A stretch of DNA of 64,000 bases from Lithospermum erythrorhizon. Its lineage: Eukaryota; Streptophyta; Magnoliopsida; Boraginales; Boraginaceae. The notes beneath the pieces are model-generated. The model was not told the origin of the DNA. It did not search any database and saw only the letters and a list, made by a program, of their open reading frames with translations. The stretch lies in NCBI GenBank assembly GCA_019722365.1, contig JADFUC010001357.1, forward strand, positions 310,001-374,000, read 5' to 3'. Below, piece after piece: positions 60,244 to 64,000 of the stretch; within the stretch, counting starts at the first letter, position 1; the number at the start of each line of letters is the position of its first letter. Position numbers and translations under genes: made by a program.

Positions 60244-60515
60244 TGTTGTTATAAAAACCTAGATATTTGTGAAGTTCAAATTATTATATTACGCATTACT
60301 ATATTATTATTATCAAGAATAATACTATTGTATTTAAAATAATATAAAGAAGAAAATAAATGTGTATAAATTGATTCTTGGTGTGTTTTTGTTTGTAAGT
60401 GAATTCAGCAGATGAGTACTACAAACGACCACTTTAATACTAATCAAATATCCCTACATTATTGCTTTTACAATCGATATTTCAACATCACTATTCACAC
60501 GTCAATTTTACAACA
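60244..60515 (-). repeat. Copia-2 3' LTR
   Basis: A 272-bp unit bounded by TGTTGT at 60244 and ACAACA at 60515, the inverted ends expected of an LTR. On its inner side CCCCCCTTT (60516-60524) is the complement of an AAAGGGGGG polypurine tract. On its outer side the RING-CH intron homology stops exactly here (ATTGA before the LTR). Confidence 0.85.
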
Positions 60516-63500
60516 CCCCCCTTTAAAATATATTTAACTATTTACTGAATCATACGTTAAAAAACCTTATGTTAAAAAAAAAAAATTCAAAATGTATTAA
60601 AACCCCTCATGCTTAAAAGAGTAACAAGATGCCCCCTTAACGAATATGTGTAGCTTCTTCAAAATCTCGGCCATGAGCCCGACACTCAACGCTTAAAAAC
60701 TAATGTAGTGAAACGCCATACACAGACATCCGCTACATTATCACAATGAATCCAATATACCTGAGCATTCACCTCCTATTTCTTTCTGCCTTGAGTGAAT
60801 GAAAATAACTTTCGTGAAATATTTTTGTCATCATTGGAGCATAACCTTCTTTCATCCGAGTAACAATACGCAGTGACGTCTTCATACGTAATTGTTTGAT
60901 TCTTAAAAATAATAACTGGGGATGGCCCGATATGCCACCGATCTTAACCATATCCGCACTTTTACTTACTGCAAAGAGCTATTACTTCAACATGCTCAAA
61001 TTGTATACAAAGAGTCTACTGGACCTCCGTTATATTATAATACCATACGTAAATACATTCCCAATCCGCGATGCAAGACATGATTGATAAATAACGCCGC
61101 ATCTCATAAATCAAATAAAATTACTGTATCGTTATGTATTAAAAACAAACCAAGATCGTGACGTATTCCCCCAAGTATATCGAAATATATGGGTTTTATT
61201 CCTTTCCATCGTCTTTCAGGACATTAACCGAATTGCCAAGAAATTCACCGCAAAACGATATCGCGCTCAGATAATTTCAAAGACATATTAGTCCTCCTAA
61301 TGACACCTTTATCACACTAAAGATCCTCTTCATTTTTCTTTCCCGTGATCAAGTGACTATTTTCTGTTTCATTAGTCGGCTGGCCTATCATCGGAAAGAT
61401 TCTAAAGGATTTCAGAGATTATCCATAGTCCTTTTCAATACCCTTTCTATATAATTTTGATCGGTGCACTAATATACCATTTTTAATGCACTCAATTTGT
61501 AAACCAAGTGTAACTTAATTTTTCCTAGATCTTCTATTTCAAATTCTTTTCTTGGAAGACCATCATTTTCGATTTTCATTAGTTCCAAATGATATTTTAA
61601 GTCATCAACATGTACAAAGAATGATTACAACCTGGATAAGTCAAGTTTTTCTTATAAAACACAAATAAGACTCATTTACATAGCCTTCTTTAAGCAAATA
61701 TTCACTTAATCTATTATACCACATTCGGGCCCCGGATCGTTTAACCTCGCATAATGATCTTTTTGCAAATTGACCAGATATATTTCTTTGGATTTTGACG
61801 CCTCGCATCTTAAATCTTTCCTAAGATTTTCTACGTATATTTCACTATCGTCGATTCATATAAGTACGTGAAAGTAACATCCATAAGATTTACATGAGAT
61901 TATTAGATACCCGAATGCACCAAATTAATAATCAAAAAGTAATCTTTGATCCATAACAAGAATAAGCTATCTCTTTATATCAATTCGGCCCAGAAAACCC
62001 CGCAGTCAAAGACGAGCTCAGATTCACAATCTCGCTTTACCTCGCTTTCAAAACCCTTTTGTACTCCAACAAGTTTCACACCTTGTGATAGTCACAATAG
62101 TCCAAAATACTCTTCGATTCTTAAGAGAATTCTACCGCATCTATCTGATCTTTCCAAAGTTTACAATCACGTTTCATTTTATATTCATTCAAGGATCTCT
62201 GTTCAAGATCACTACTTTCATTCATAATTTCCCTCACATGCAATGGTAATTTGAAAATATCTCATCAATATCCATACCTTTCTTTCGCCCATAAATTTCC
62301 CAGATAACATAATCGGCGAAATTTGGTGACGGCCTTACTTTCATTGTCAATGATTTTATTTTCATCATCTTGTGATTCTTCAAGATCATGTTTTTCTATC
62401 ATGGACTCATTATTTGCTAGTTGTCTTATCAAGCATCACTTTCATTCTTATCATTTTTTCGTCTTTCACATTTTTATCTTAACTCCACATGTCGGTTATT
62501 AATGCTATGCCCATGTACTTACATCATTCTCGCTCTCAAATATTAACCTGGTGCAGGGGTATTAACAATCGTACATGCGACCTTTGTCACTTTTTCATAT
62601 CAAGAAACGAATCCCAAGAATCGATTCGCTTAAACCCTCAGAATGCTTAAACCTCAGAATAAGACAATTTTCTTTATATTTTCTTCCCATGATTTATTAT
62701 ATTGGTCCTAATGCAATAAAGACACATACCATGTTATCTCTTTTTTTCAATCAAGTTTATTTTCTTTCCCTAATGCCAGAAAATTTGTCTCATCAAAATG
62801 ACAATCATCACCCGCCGAAAACATCACCGTTAAAGCCAAGATATCTAATAATAATGGTGATTCATACTCCTGCTATTATTCCTCAACCTCCTCATGCCCC
62901 ATTGTTTCCATGAGCTATTTGGGGACATATACCGTTATCAAATCAAAATCTTTGGGACGCTAAACATTTGGCTCTTTAACAATCGCAAGTCGATAAGTGG
63001 CACGTTTATTGATTAGCACTTCGCCTAAAGTAATTAACGACGCAAAGATGTAAAATTGTATTTAATCTCAAATTAATGACCGGTAACTTTGTTCTCATTA
63101 TCAACGGTCCGTAAACGACAAGACTTTTTAATTAACGACTCGCTAAACCATTTTGTACGCACACGAGAACAAGCATTTATCAACACTAATTCCAATTGAC
63201 ATTTAATAATTAAAATGATTCGAATTAACAGATTGTCGTTGTAACTTCTTTTTATAAGATAATCAAGGAATCGAGATTTCACTTTAATTCTTTTGTGCAA
63301 GAAATTTTACAAATGTCATATCACGCTGACAATAAACAAACATAATGATCATCTACTGGGATGACAATTAATACCATACAATACCGGAATTGGCCTGGAC
63401 AGGATGGATAGCCCACATATATCACTCAATTATTTCAATAAATGCAGCGATTCTGTCAATCTTCGCCAGCGTAATGCCTTATTATTAGTTATCGAGGGAA

Positions 63501-64000
63501 CACGCTTACATGGTCTATCTTCTTTGTGTTTTAAGCCTTTCAATGGTCAATACGCAGCATTTTTCAATTATTTTACACATCATCGCTGGAATCCACGGGC
63601 GACTTAGCCACGCCATGTGTAAATCACACTTTGGGGTCTTTACTACCAAATTACATTCAATTTGGCTGTAGAGATGATGCAATTTTAATCCGTAAGATAA
63701 TTTTGGCATTTTTCTAAGGTTTTCTTCTTTCCCAAAAACATTAGTAGAAGTATATTAATGTATTTTATATTACCTTCGTGATCGTGATCCCCCGACGATA
63801 TACGTCATTAAACTCAATAAGCTTTCTTTGATTCGAGAATATAAAGCATCATTAATGATAAATTATCCTTATTTAAGAATACGAATACGACATTACCTCG
63901 CTCATCCAATCAAATTCGCATGACTTGAAATTGGCAAGTGACACTTCATTTTTGCAGTGATTTACGCCAAGAAATATTTCTTACTCGGTGATCAAGTTTC
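60244..64000 (-). mobile_element. Copia LTR retrotransposon (Copia-2), runs off the window
   Basis: The 3' LTR (60244-60515) and a purine tract (60516-60524) mark its end on the minus strand. Going upstream on that strand lie the RNase H/C-terminal remnants (YEDVTAYC and DNVAD segments, about 60640-60900), the reverse transcriptase VDDL with the EFEIEDLGKIK segment (about 61520-61612), and the integrase C-terminal phrase DCHFDETNF (62780-62809). These follow the Tnt1-like Copia order. Stops interrupt the frames (for example after KMVY near 61465), so this copy is defective. gag and the 5' LTR would lie beyond 64000. It sits in the intron of the RING-CH pseudogene. Confidence 0.85.

Overview
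The window looks like about 64 kb of nuclear DNA from a eudicot plant. The genes are sparse, intron-bearing and of plant-specific families (laccase, PAR1, R2R3-MYB, kinase-less legume lectin, SOUL haem-binding, RING-CH). They lie in AT-rich intergenic DNA with Stowaway-like MITEs, tRNA-derived SINEs and Copia LTR retrotransposons. Species cannot be fixed from sequence alone. There is no sign of prokaryotic organisation, CRISPR or operons.

Layout: 1-4.26 kb is AT-rich intergenic DNA with MITEs and a repeat that recurs at 33.6 kb. 4.26-13.9 kb is a repeat-rich, stop-laden stretch of different composition, probably decayed retroelement DNA, in which I recognise no domain. 14.8-18.8 kb holds a six-exon laccase (+) whose intron 1 carries a SINE. 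19.8-20.4 kb is an intronless SOUL-family gene (-), convergent with the laccase. 24.7-25.8 kb is an intronless legume-lectin membrane protein without a kinase domain (-). 28.7-31.5 kb is a seven-exon LisH protein resembling animal NPAT at its N terminus (+), with E2F-like and site II motifs just upstream. 35.9-37.1 kb is a PAR1 gene (+) whose exon 1/exon 2 junction is one nucleotide out of frame. 40.3-43.0 kb is an R2R3-MYB (+). 45.0-46.9 kb is a 1.9-kb imperfect palindrome (foldback/MULE-like). 48.4-50.5 kb is a two-exon membrane RING-CH E3 ligase (+).

The right end is a small history of insertions. The RING-CH locus was duplicated with flanking and intron DNA. The second copy is now a pseudogene cut in two places. 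A minus-strand Copia element (about 51.65-59.13 kb, itself holding an LTR-like insertion) sits in its 5' flank. A second minus-strand Copia, with a clear 272-bp LTR and polypurine tract, sits in its intron at 60.24 kb and runs off the window. Genes here do not form a pathway; they are independent units. The most interesting items are the NPAT-like gene with cell-cycle signals in both protein and promoter, the palindrome, the split duplication, the PAR1 frame break, and an in-frame stop-free last intron in the laccase.
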